A stretch of 54,975 nucleotides of DNA. It comes from DTDX01 sp964608455. Lineage in GTDB: Archaea > Thermoproteota > Bathyarchaeia > 40CM-2-53-6 > DTDX01. The DNA is taken from assembly GCA_964608455.1 (NCBI GenBank), contig CAZSNM010000006.1:1-54975 (forward strand), in the 5' to 3' direction. The position numbers were made by a program, and so were the translations under genes. Shown here piece after piece: positions 24,882-33,360 of this stretch. The notes under the pieces are model-generated. The model had not been told where the DNA came from. It worked only from the letters and a program-made list of their open reading frames with translations, and searched no databases. The number at the start of each line of letters is the position of its first letter. Positions within the stretch are counted from its first letter, which is position 1.

Positions 24882-25379
24882 TTATCTAAAATAATTGAGA
24901 AAACCATATCCACCTATTCCAAACGAATAGCAATGATCAATGCGGAGATTTTAGAGTTTAACAGAAAAGAGTTGCTATACCAAGCTGGAGAAAAACTAGC
25001 CTTAAAAGAATTTAAAAATATTTCATTAAGAAATCTTAAGGAAGCTTTAGAAAAATTAGCTAATACCTATTCTTTAGAAGAAATGGGGTTAATAAAAGTT
25101 GATGGAGCAAACTCAAAATTTATCATAATAAAAATTTATAATTGTACTACATGTAGCGAAGTTGAAAAAGACACTCGCATGCATTGCTGGTTTGATGCAG
25201 GTTATATAGCAGGCGCATTAAAAACTATGATGAAGAAAGACTTTGTAGCATTTGAAATTGAATGTAAAGCTGCAGGTTTTGAAGCTTGCAAATTTATAGT
25301 TACTTCAAAAAAACCAATGAGGAAGACAAATGTTCATTATTTTATAAATTTAAAACCAATGGATAAAATGCCTTTTTAA
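24882..25379 (+). CDS. V4R (4-vinyl-reductase-like) domain protein
   Basis: The protein carries a V4R domain: FIIIKIYNCTTCSE, then MHCWFDAGYIAGALKTMM and FEIECKAAGFEACKF, including the cysteines usual in this small-molecule-binding domain. V4R proteins occur as sensors or as accessory proteins in tetrapyrrole and hydrocarbon metabolism. The first canonical start is ATG 24933, giving 148 aa, but it has no ribosome binding site. The frame is open upstream to a TTA at 24882 that lies 6 nt after GAGGTGA (24869-24875) and would give a natural-looking N-terminus (SKIIEKTISTYSKRIAM). I therefore give 24882 as the likely start, at an unusual codon. It follows the RDGMPF peptide gene by 36 nt and is probably in the same operon. 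Confidence 0.75.
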   Translation, partial: LSKIIEKTISTYSKRIAMINAEILEFNRKELLYQAGEKLALKEFKNISLRNLKEALEKLANTYSLEEMGLIKVDGANSKFIIIKIYNCTTCSEVEKDTRMHCWFDAGYIAGALKTMMKKDFVAFEIECKAAGFEACKFIVTSKKPMRKTNVHYFINLKPMDKMPF

Positions 25380-25489
25380 AATCTTTTTCTTCAATTATCT
25401 TTAAATCCTAAATTTTTTATTTTTCCTATCTCCTAAATCTTTAAATTTAACTCCTACTTATTTTTATAGGCAAACCTGGTGAAAATAAA

Positions 25490-26629
25490 ATGGTTACATA
25501 TAAAGTTTCAGTTATACCAGGGGATGGTATCGGACCTGAAGTTATAGCTGAAGGAGTTAAAGTTATAGATGCTGCTTCAGAAGTTTACAATTTTGAAGTT
25601 GAATGGGTTTACTATCCTTTTGGTGCTGATCATTATCTAGCTACTGGAGAATTGCTTTCTGAAGAATCTTTAAAGGAACTTGAAAAGTATAAAGTGATTT
25701 ATATGGGTGCTGTTGGAGATCCACGTGTTCCACCTGGAATTCTTGAAAAAGGCATACTTTTAAATTTAAGATTCTATTTTGATGAATATATTAATTTAAG
25801 GCCTATTCAACTTTTTGAAGGTGTTCCCACTCCATTAGCAGGTAAATCTCCTAAAGATATAAATTTTGATGTAATTAGAGAAAATACAGAGGATTTATAT
25901 GTTGGTTTAGGAGGCAGAGTAAAGGGGAAAACAAAAAATGAATTAAATCTCTATAGAAAAATTTATAATGTAAAGTTTGAGCTTGATATTGAAAGCGATC
26001 TAGATGAAATAGCTTATCAATTGATGGTTGTTAGTAAGAAAGGATGCGAAAGAGTAGTTAGGTATGCTTTTGAATTAGCTAAGAAAAAAGGTAAAACAAA
26101 AGTTACATCTGTGGATAAAGCTAATGTTCTCACCTATGCTTATGGACTTTGGAGAGAAGTTGTTGAAAAGGTTAAAAAAGATTATCCAACTATTGAAGTG
26201 GAACATGCTTATGTAGATGCTGCAGCAATGTGGTTTGTTAAAAATCCAGAAGCTTTTCAAGTTGTTGTAACACCAAATATGTTTGGAGATATATTAACTG
26301 ATTTAGGTGCAATGATTCAAGGTGGATTAGGTATGGCTGCTGGAGCAAATATAAATCCTGAAGGAACATCCATGTTTGAACCAATTCATGGTTCAGCCCC
26401 AAAATATAAGGGATTAAATAAAGCTAATCCAATAGCAACAATTCTTGCAGGAAAACTTATGCTTGAATTTCTTGGAGAAGAAGAAGCGGCTAAACTTGTT
26501 GAAAACGCGGTTAGGGAAGTTTTAAAAGAGGGAAGAGTTAAACCTATAGATTTAGGTGGTTTAGCAAAAACCTTTGAAGTTGGAAACGCTATTGCAAGAA
26601 AGGTAAAGGAATTAAATAGAGGGGTTTAA
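25490..26629 (+). CDS. Isopropylmalate/isocitrate-dehydrogenase family enzyme
   Basis: A metal- and NAD(P)-dependent beta-hydroxyacid oxidative decarboxylase, 379 aa. Family features are VIPGDGIGPEV (8-18), the substrate loop around ILLNLRFYFDEYINLRPI, ENTEDLYVGLGG, DKANVLTYAYGLWREV, the metal site VVVTPNMFGDILTDLGAMIQGG and EPIHGSAPKYKG. The GDPRVPPGILEKG.LL pattern is closest to 3-isopropylmalate dehydrogenase and to tartrate/malate-type relatives, so leucine biosynthesis is likely but not certain because no other leu gene is nearby. The ATG at 25490 has GGTGA upstream. Confidence 0.85.
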   Translation: MVTYKVSVIPGDGIGPEVIAEGVKVIDAASEVYNFEVEWVYYPFGADHYLATGELLSEESLKELEKYKVIYMGAVGDPRVPPGILEKGILLNLRFYFDEYINLRPIQLFEGVPTPLAGKSPKDINFDVIRENTEDLYVGLGGRVKGKTKNELNLYRKIYNVKFELDIESDLDEIAYQLMVVSKKGCERVVRYAFELAKKKGKTKVTSVDKANVLTYAYGLWREVVEKVKKDYPTIEVEHAYVDAAAMWFVKNPEAFQVVVTPNMFGDILTDLGAMIQGGLGMAAGANINPEGTSMFEPIHGSAPKYKGLNKANPIATILAGKLMLEFLGEEEAAKLVENAVREVLKEGRVKPIDLGGLAKTFEVGNAIARKVKELNRGV

Positions 26630-26896
26630 GCAAACTCTTATATCAATTGGTTTTTTCCAGTATGGGCCAGTTGGAAAAGCCCATTGCAACATGTATAAAA
26701 GAAATCTTTTTTCAGTTGCAAGCTGGCTTCTGAAGTATTTTTCTTGCTCTTTAATCCAAATTTTATACCAAAGTGATTGCTGGCAAGACATCGCGAAAGG
26801 ATTAAAACAGTAATTTGGATATCCATTACCTATAATTAGAGGTTGCATAGGTTTAGTTTTCATCGGGCTTAATATTTCACTAACACAGTAACTCAA
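26612..26896 (-). CDS. Uncharacterised 94-aa protein
   Basis: A TTG at 26896 sits 7 nt after AAGGAGGAA, a strong ribosome binding site on the minus strand, which argues that this frame is translated. The protein has scattered cysteines (4, 30, 38, 89), an aromatic-rich C-terminal half (LLYMLQWAFPTGPYWKKP) and no membrane helix. It overlaps the 3' end of the dehydrogenase gene by 18 nt in convergent orientation and lies downstream of the deoxyhypusine-synthase-like gene on the same strand. It matches no family that I recognise. Confidence 0.5.
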   Translation of the reverse strand: MSYCVSEILSPMKTKPMQPLIIGNGYPNYCFNPFAMSCQQSLWYKIWIKEQEKYFRSQLATEKRFLLYMLQWAFPTGPYWKKPIDIRVCLNPSI

Positions 26897-26962
26897 ATTT
26901 TATTCCTCCTTTTCCACCATTAAATTTAAGAAATATTAAGCTTAAGCCTCTAAAAAAGTAAA

Positions 26963-28018
26963 TTAAGAATATACTTGTTCAATTTTAATTAATTCGTCTT
27001 CCATCCAAATAAATTTCAATCTTGATCTTTGATTTAATTCATTTCCACAGTTTTGAAGAATAGCTCCTACAATTAATGGTAACCCTATAGTTGCATCAAC
27101 ATAAACTACTGAGTTGTAAGCAGATTTCGTGAATTTACCCCAGGATTTAGCCTCTTTAAAGGTGCATCCTGAAAGACCACCCCATTTAGGATCATCAGTT
27201 GTGATTTGAATAGCATAATGATGACCTTCATGCGGAATTCCAAGAACTTCAAGGTTAACACTTAATTGTTGAACATAATTTTTTGGGACGCCACCGCCAA
27301 TAAATATCACACCAGTTTTTTTAGATTTCATTTTAATTTGAGTTAATTCAAAAAGATCTCTTATTGGATCTATAATAAGTTTAGGTTCATTAGAATTCTT
27401 TTTATCCATATAATATTTTGATAATGCTAATCCTATAGAGCTATCGTTTAAAGCTGGACAAAAAACTGGAACTCCAAACTTGCTAGCGGAATATAAAATA
27501 GAATTTTCATCATTTAGGCAAGATCCAAGTTTATAAAGATATTCTCTAGTAGAGTAGATTTTAGGTTCAAATTGCTCTGTAATTTTATAAATTAAAGCAT
27601 CAACTTTCATTAGTTCATCTTCATCCAAAAAAGTATCGTAAACACGATCTATATGAAGATCTCTAAGCTCTAAATCATTTACATGTTCTGTTCCTAAGTA
27701 ATGTGGAACCCCAACAGCTTCACAAAAATCATGATAAAGATTTGCCCCTGTAGAAACTAAAACATCAACCATTTTATAAGCAATCATATCTCTAATAATT
27801 TTCCTCATTCCTCCAGGAACCATAGCACCAGCTAATCCAAGAAAAATAGTTGGTCTATCAGAGTCCATTAACATATTTTTAAAAACTTGATAACAATATG
27901 CTAGGTTTCTGCTTTGAAAAGAAGTGTAAGCCATAGCTTCAACCAGTTTTCCTATTGAAGGGACTTCTTCAAGATTTAAATGTTTAATTTTTTGTTTTAA
28001 GTACTCTTTTTTCATCAT
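26963..28018 (-). CDS. Deoxyhypusine-synthase family protein
   Basis: Deoxyhypusine synthase transfers an aminobutyl group from spermidine to a lysine of translation factor aIF5A. The NAD-binding and catalytic motifs are visible: FLGLAGAMVPGG, VSTGANLYHD, FCPALNDSSIG and the GGGVPKNY segment with the catalytic lysine. The DPKWGGLSGCTFKEAKSWGKF segment and the LHIDRVYDTFLDEDEL region resemble the broader, largely bacterial DHS-like branch, some members of which make homospermidine. Assignment to aIF5A modification is therefore likely but not secure. The 351-aa length is normal. The gene is monocistronic or followed by the 94-aa protein. Confidence 0.8.
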   Translation of the reverse strand: MMKKEYLKQKIKHLNLEEVPSIGKLVEAMAYTSFQSRNLAYCYQVFKNMLMDSDRPTIFLGLAGAMVPGGMRKIIRDMIAYKMVDVLVSTGANLYHDFCEAVGVPHYLGTEHVNDLELRDLHIDRVYDTFLDEDELMKVDALIYKITEQFEPKIYSTREYLYKLGSCLNDENSILYSASKFGVPVFCPALNDSSIGLALSKYYMDKKNSNEPKLIIDPIRDLFELTQIKMKSKKTGVIFIGGGVPKNYVQQLSVNLEVLGIPHEGHHYAIQITTDDPKWGGLSGCTFKEAKSWGKFTKSAYNSVVYVDATIGLPLIVGAILQNCGNELNQRSRLKFIWMEDELIKIEQVYS

Positions 28019-28159
28019 TTTTCATCTTTTTATTAGGGAAGGAAAATTGTTGATAAAAATGTTTTGGTTCGAAATATTGAATTTCTATGCAATAATTTCT
28101 TTTAAAAATGTAAATGGAAGAGTTTATAAGTTAGCTTCATCCTTATTAGTAAGTTTCAT

Positions 28160-28399
28160 ATGAGTAAAAAATGTAAAGCATGCAATAATGAAGCTGAAGA
28201 AAATGGAGAATTTTGCGAATTGCATAAGCTAGCATACTTAAATATAGTTAAGGCTTATGAAGAATGGAAAAAAGCGTATGGTGAAATTTCATTTAATGAA
28301 TTTTTAAGAAAAATAATTGAGGCAAAAGAGAGTGGAGAGGCAGTTAAAGAAATTGCATTTTACATTATGAAAAATAATTTTAAAGTGAGAAAAGAATGA
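28160..28399 (+). CDS. Small zinc-binding protein upstream of topA, 79 aa
   Basis: The N-terminus has CKAC then CELH (residues 5-8 and 18-21), a compact CxxC...CxxH zinc site. The rest is a charged helical domain of about 55 residues. It overlaps topA by 4 nt (ATGA), so the two are translationally coupled and may act together. No family name is known to me. Confidence 0.7.
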   Translation: MSKKCKACNNEAEENGEFCELHKLAYLNIVKAYEEWKKAYGEISFNEFLRKIIEAKESGEAVKEIAFYIMKNNFKVRKE

Positions 28400-30495
28400 A
28401 AACAACATTAATTATATGTGAAAAACCTGATGCTGCTTTGCATGTAGCTAAGGCATTAAGCGAAAATGGAGAAATTAAAAAACTTATAAAATATGATATA
28501 CCATATTTTGAGGTTAAAAACAATTCTGAAAAATTAATTATTTGCAGTGCAATAGGACATTTATATGAAGTGGATGTTAAAGGTAATGAAAAAAGAACTG
28601 AGTATCCAGTTTGGGATTTTACATGGAGACCAAAACATTTAGTTGAGAGAGGACAAAAAAAGCAGGAGAAATTTATTAAAGCTATAACTGAATTAGCTAA
28701 AGAAGCGGATCTTTTTATTAATGCATGCGATTATGATATTGAAGGTTCATTAATAGGTTATATGATTCTTAAATATGCATGTAAAGGAGCGCATGTTAAA
28801 GCTAAAAGAATGAAGTTTAGCACTTTAACCGTTAAAGAGTTAAGGGAAGCATATAAAAATTTAATGCCAACATTAGATTATCCATTGATTAATGCTGGTA
28901 TGTGCAGGCATGAAATTGATTGGTTATATGGAATAAATCTTTCCAGAGCATTAACTGAATCTGCTCGTAAATACAGTGGAAAATACTCGATTTTAAGCAT
29001 AGGTAGAGTTCAAGGTCCAACATTAAAGTTCATAGTTGAAAAAGAAAGGGAAATTCAAACCTTTGTTCCAAAGCCATATTGGGTAATTAACTCTAAAATA
29101 GATATAAATGGAGAAAAATTTAATGTTGAATATAAACTTTCCAAAATTGAAGAAAAAAATATTGCTAATAAAATTGTTAAGGAATGCTTTAAAAAGGAAG
29201 GAGAAATCATAGATGTTCAAAGCAAAACATATGAGTTGCCTCCTCCTCCACCATTTGATTTAACTCAACTTCAACTAGAGGCTTATAGGCATTTTGGGTT
29301 TACTCCAAAACAAACTCTTGATATTGCTGAGCGTTTATATCTTAACGCTTTAATTTCTTATCCTAGAACTTCAAGTCAAAAGCTTCCATCTACAATAGGA
29401 TACATGGAGATTTTAAACTCTTTAAAAGAAAATTCTCAATATAAAGATGCAATTAATGAGCTTTATGATATTAATGAGTTAAAACCTAATGAGGGAGAAA
29501 AAACGGATCCAGCTCATCCAGCCATTTACCCAACAGGGATTCAACCAAAAGAAGAACTATCAAGCAGAGAGAAAAAAATTTATGATTTAATAGTTAAAAG
29601 GTTTATAGCCACTTTTGGTGATTCATGCTTAAAGAAAAGCGAAAAAGCAATAATTAAAGTTAATGAACATATATTCTATTTAAGAGGAGCAAGAATTTTA
29701 AAGCCTGGATGGATAAAATTTTATTCACCTTATTTAAGCTTAAAGGAAAACTTGCTTCCACCTCTTTTCATAGGACAAAAAGTGTTTTTTGATGAGGTTA
29801 AAGCTGAAGAAAAATATACACAACCTCCATCAAGATTTAATCCAACAAGCCTTTTAAAACTTATGGAAGAGCAAAACATTGGAACTAAAGCAACTAGAGC
29901 TGAAATAATAGATATTTTATATAAAAGAGGTTATATTAAGGATGAACGAATAATTGCCACACCATTATCTTTTAAAATTATTAAACTTATGTTAAAATAT
30001 TGCTCTAAAGTAGTTAGCGTAGAGTTCACTAGAGAACTTGAAGAAATGATGAAGAAAATAGAGTTTGGAAAAGAAAAAAGAGAGAAAGTTGTTTTAAAAG
30101 CAGTTAACAATTTAAAACCAGCTATTATAGAGTTAAAAAATAAAGAGGTTGAAATAGGCAAGGAATTAAGCGAAGTTATAAAGCAAGTTAAAACTTTAGA
30201 TTTTACTATTAAAACTCCATGCCCAAACTGCGGCTCGCGATTATTAATAATTAAAAGTAAAAAAACTGGTAAAAGATTTATTGGTTGCTCAGGTTTATGG
30301 ATTGGAAAATGCCATTTTTCTCTTCCATTACCTCAAAAAGGAAAGCTATCCCTATTAAATAAAGAATGCCCTGAGTGCGGATTTCAAATGATTCAAGTAA
30401 AAATTGCGGGTAGAAAACCTATGATTTCCTGTCCAAAATGTTTTATTACCAATTTAAATAGCAAAAAATTAACCATAACAAAAGCAAGTAATTAA
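28396..30495 (+). CDS. topA: Type IA DNA topoisomerase
   Basis: The 699-residue enzyme has an N-terminal Toprim domain (LIICEKPDAALHVAKAL and NACDYDIEGSLIGY). The active-site tyrosine region is ALISYPRTSSQKLP near residue 320, and the TKATRAEIIDILYKRGYI segment typical of archaeal topoisomerase I/III lies near 500. Two C-terminal four-cysteine zinc fingers follow, CPNC with GCSGLWIGKC and CPEC with CPKC. It relaxes negatively supercoiled DNA through a covalent 5' phosphotyrosine. It is coupled to the small zinc-protein gene and followed by thyX on the same strand. Confidence 0.93.
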   Translation: MKTTLIICEKPDAALHVAKALSENGEIKKLIKYDIPYFEVKNNSEKLIICSAIGHLYEVDVKGNEKRTEYPVWDFTWRPKHLVERGQKKQEKFIKAITELAKEADLFINACDYDIEGSLIGYMILKYACKGAHVKAKRMKFSTLTVKELREAYKNLMPTLDYPLINAGMCRHEIDWLYGINLSRALTESARKYSGKYSILSIGRVQGPTLKFIVEKEREIQTFVPKPYWVINSKIDINGEKFNVEYKLSKIEEKNIANKIVKECFKKEGEIIDVQSKTYELPPPPPFDLTQLQLEAYRHFGFTPKQTLDIAERLYLNALISYPRTSSQKLPSTIGYMEILNSLKENSQYKDAINELYDINELKPNEGEKTDPAHPAIYPTGIQPKEELSSREKKIYDLIVKRFIATFGDSCLKKSEKAIIKVNEHIFYLRGARILKPGWIKFYSPYLSLKENLLPPLFIGQKVFFDEVKAEEKYTQPPSRFNPTSLLKLMEEQNIGTKATRAEIIDILYKRGYIKDERIIATPLSFKIIKLMLKYCSKVVSVEFTRELEEMMKKIEFGKEKREKVVLKAVNNLKPAIIELKNKEVEIGKELSEVIKQVKTLDFTIKTPCPNCGSRLLIIKSKKTGKRFIGCSGLWIGKCHFSLPLPQKGKLSLLNKECPECGFQMIQVKIAGRKPMISCPKCFITNLNSKKLTITKASN

Positions 30496-30576
30496 ATTAA
30501 TTCTAAAAATTTATGTTAAAAACATATTTTTATTTCATTTTTACATTAAACTTTATAAAGATATTTTTAAGGGAGA

Positions 30577-31272
30577 GTGTTAACATTAAAAGTTAAATTG
30601 CTTTCTTATACACCTCAACCTGAAAAATTATGTGGAGTAGCTGCACGCTCATGTATTTCTAGAAAAACTCCAAGCGAATTAATGGATTTGCCTGAAGAAA
30701 AATTAAATGAAGCGTTAAGCAAAGCTTTAAGTAAAGGGCATCATTCAGTTATTGAGCATGCAAATTTTACATTTAGCCTCGAAGGAATATCAAGAGCATG
30801 CACACATCAATTAGTCAGGCATAGAATAGCTTCTTATTCTCAGCAAAGCCAAAGACATGTTGAGTTAAGCGAGCTTAACTATGTAAAGCCTCCATCAATT
30901 TTAAAAAACAATGAGGCATTAAAGATTTTTGAGGAATGCTTAAAAGCTATTGATGAAACATATAGAACTTTAATAAAAATGAATATTCCTTTAGAGGATG
31001 CTAGATATATTTTACCTAATGCTGCTTCAACAAATATTGTTGTTACAATGAATGCTAGAGAGCTTCTTCATTTCTTTGAGTTAAGATGTTGTCTTCATGC
31101 TCAATGGGAAATTAGAAAAGTAGCTTGGGAAATGCTTAAAAAAGTTAAAAAAGTAGCTCCTAAAATTTTTGAAAAAGCTGGACCACCATGCATTTCTAAA
31201 GGTGAATGCCCAGAAAAGGATTTTTCATGTCCATTTTTTAAAAGGTTTATAGTTAAAAATAAAAACATTTAG
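30577..31272 (+). CDS. thyX: Flavin-dependent thymidylate synthase
   Basis: ThyX makes dTMP from dUMP using FAD and methylene-folate or an archaeal pterin. The diagnostic RHRxxSxxxxSxR motif appears as RHRIASYSQQSQR near residues 88-100, with the FAD-binding HHSVIEHANFTF before it and LELRCCLHAQWEIR-type segment (HFFELRCCLHAQWEIR) after it. A C-terminal cysteine cluster (CISKGECPEKDFSCPF) is common in archaeal ThyX. The start is GTG at 30577, closely following GGGAG. No thyA is visible here, so this is presumably the thymidylate route, supplied with dUMP by the dUTPase family protein. Confidence 0.95.
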   Translation: MLTLKVKLLSYTPQPEKLCGVAARSCISRKTPSELMDLPEEKLNEALSKALSKGHHSVIEHANFTFSLEGISRACTHQLVRHRIASYSQQSQRHVELSELNYVKPPSILKNNEALKIFEECLKAIDETYRTLIKMNIPLEDARYILPNAASTNIVVTMNARELLHFFELRCCLHAQWEIRKVAWEMLKKVKKVAPKIFEKAGPPCISKGECPEKDFSCPFFKRFIVKNKNI

Positions 31273-31366
31273 ATTAGAAAATTCATTTAAGATTTTTCAT
31301 GTTGCTTAAGCTTGAACCTAATTTAAGATAATTAATTGTTTTTATGAATCTTTAAGCTGTGTAAAT

Positions 31367-32782
31367 TTAAGATTTAATTTTAACCCATTTTGGACCTTGA
31401 GGTGTATCTTCAATTATAAAACCTATTTTATTTAGTTTTTCTCTAATTTCATCCGAAAGCTTCCAATCTTTTCTTTTTCTAATTTCTTCTCTAATTTCCA
31501 AAATTAAATTCATTAAGTTTAAGATTGTTTCATCTTTTTCAGTGGTTTTCTCTTCAAGCTCAAAAATACCTAAAATATAAAAGAATTCTTTAAAAGCGTT
31601 TACTATATTTTCTAAATTCTTTTTTCCAGTTTTTTCTGAAATATAAGAGTCGATTTTCTTTGAAAAATTTATTAAGATTGCTAAAGCTTGAGGGGTATTA
31701 AAATCATCTTCCATAGCGTCATAAAAGCTTTTTTTAGCTGCTTCAATCTCATTAATAATTTCGTTGTTGCATTCAATTTCAATGGTTTTTTCAAGCAAAT
31801 TTAAAGCTTTTTTATAAACTCTATAAAGGTTTTCACTTATAACTTCAGCTTGTTTTAATTTTTCTTCATTAAAATCTATTGGGCTTCTATAATGGCTTGA
31901 AGCAAAAAATATTCTTAAAGCGTTTACACTATATTTTTTTAAAGCTTCCCTAATAGTTATATAGTTTTTTAAGGATTTAGACATTTTTTCTCCTTTAATA
32001 GTTAAAATGCCTGTATGAACCCAAAAATTCACCATTGGTTTAACTCCGCTTATTGATTCGCCTTGCGCTATTTCAGCTTCATGATGAGGAAAAACAAGCT
32101 CTATAGCTCCTCCATGAATATCATATTGCGGTCCAAAATAAGTGTAAGTTATAGCTGTATCTTCAATATGCCATCCAGGTCTTCCCTCCCCCCAAGGGCT
32201 TTCCCAAAAAGGTTCATTGGGTTTTCTGCTTTTCCAAAGAGCAAAATCTCCAGGATTTCTTTTTCTAGGATTGGGCTCAATTCTATGTTTAATTAATTCT
32301 TCAGGTTTTTGATGAGATAATTTCCCATACTCAGGAAATTTTGAAATATCAAAATATACATCACCATTAACTTTGTAAGCGCAACCTTTCTCAATTAAAA
32401 TAGATATTTGTTGAATTATTTCTTGAATATGCTCTGAAGCTTTAGCATATAAGTTTACACTTGAAATGTTTAGAGCTCTCATATCATTAAAAAATTCTTC
32501 AGTCATTTTTTTAGATAATTCAAATGGGTTAATGTTTAATTCTCTAGCTCTATTAATGATTTTATCATCTATATCAGTTATATTCATTAAAAAAAATACG
32601 CTGTAACCTAAAGATTTTAAAAATCTAGCTATAATATCATAGGCTACATAAGTTCTAGCATGTCCTATATGAGATAAATCATAAACAGTTGGACCGCAAA
32701 CAAACATATAAACCCTATTATTTCTTAAAGGTTTAAATTCTCTTTTCTCTCTAGTTAAAGTATCATAAATTTTTAAAACCAA
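31367..32782 (-). CDS. cysS: Cysteinyl-tRNA synthetase
   Basis: A class I synthetase, 471 aa. It has the zinc-binding CGPTVYDLSHIGHART with the HIGH motif near 29-44, a GWHIEDTAITYTYFG substrate region with HGGAIELVFPHHEAE, and KMSKS within GEKMSKSLKN near 270. The C-terminal helical DALR-type domain is present. It encodes direct charging of tRNA-Cys, so this organism need not use the SepRS/SepCysS route. The start is TTG or ATG at 32782 ahead of VLKIYDTLT. Confidence 0.95.
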   Translation of the reverse strand: MVLKIYDTLTREKREFKPLRNNRVYMFVCGPTVYDLSHIGHARTYVAYDIIARFLKSLGYSVFFLMNITDIDDKIINRARELNINPFELSKKMTEEFFNDMRALNISSVNLYAKASEHIQEIIQQISILIEKGCAYKVNGDVYFDISKFPEYGKLSHQKPEELIKHRIEPNPRKRNPGDFALWKSRKPNEPFWESPWGEGRPGWHIEDTAITYTYFGPQYDIHGGAIELVFPHHEAEIAQGESISGVKPMVNFWVHTGILTIKGEKMSKSLKNYITIREALKKYSVNALRIFFASSHYRSPIDFNEEKLKQAEVISENLYRVYKKALNLLEKTIEIECNNEIINEIEAAKKSFYDAMEDDFNTPQALAILINFSKKIDSYISEKTGKKNLENIVNAFKEFFYILGIFELEEKTTEKDETILNLMNLILEIREEIRKRKDWKLSDEIREKLNKIGFIIEDTPQGPKWVKIKS

Positions 32783-32830
32783 CGGTTTTACACTCCAAAA
32801 ATTGCTTAAAATAAAAATAAGTGAAAAATT

Positions 32831-33313
32831 TTAAAGTTTATATCCAATTTTTCTAAGGAATTCTTTTCTTTCTTTTATTTCAGCTTCTCCTTCAACCCCT
32901 TTAGATTTAAATCCATCAATTACTCCTAAAATTCCTCTACCTTGCTCTGTTTCAACTAATATAACTTCAACAGGATTAGCTGTTGCACAATGAATTGTGC
33001 AAACTTCAGGAACAGCTTTAATTGCATTTAATACATTTATTGGAAAGGCATTTCTTAATAAGATTACGAAAGAATGTCCTGCACTTATATTTAAAGCATT
33101 TTTAACAGCAATTTCTTCTAATTCTTTATCTGTTCCAGCATGACGAATTAAGCATGGACCTGAAGCTTCGCAAAAAGCTAATCCAAATTTGATTCCTGGA
33201 ACAGAATTAACTAAAGCTTCATATAAATCCTCAACTGATTTTATAAAATGGGTTGTTCCAACAATAATATTGCATTCTTTAGGAATTTCCAATTTAACAA
33301 TTTTAAATTCCAT
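32831..33313 (-). CDS. Adenosine-specific kinase (DUF355 family)
   Basis: This 160-residue protein matches the small archaeal/bacterial adenosine-specific kinase family: FGLAFCEASGPCLIRHAGTD, SAGHSFVILLRNAFPINVLNAIK, VCTIHCATANPVEVI and GRGILGVIDGFKSKGVE. Activity was reported for a Pyrobaculum homologue; the biological role is not settled. It lies between hppA and cysS on the same strand with short gaps, so the three could be cotranscribed. Confidence 0.88.
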   Translation of the reverse strand: MEFKIVKLEIPKECNIIVGTTHFIKSVEDLYEALVNSVPGIKFGLAFCEASGPCLIRHAGTDKELEEIAVKNALNISAGHSFVILLRNAFPINVLNAIKAVPEVCTIHCATANPVEVILVETEQGRGILGVIDGFKSKGVEGEAEIKERKEFLRKIGYKL

Positions 33314-33360
33314 TTTTCTCGCCCAAAATAAAATTTATTTTTATTTTTATTTAAAGTTTA

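Noticed and set aside
26638..26826. Second minus-strand frame overlapping the 94-aa gene
   Set aside because: It lacks a ribosome binding site, and the alternative frame starting at 26896 has a strong one.
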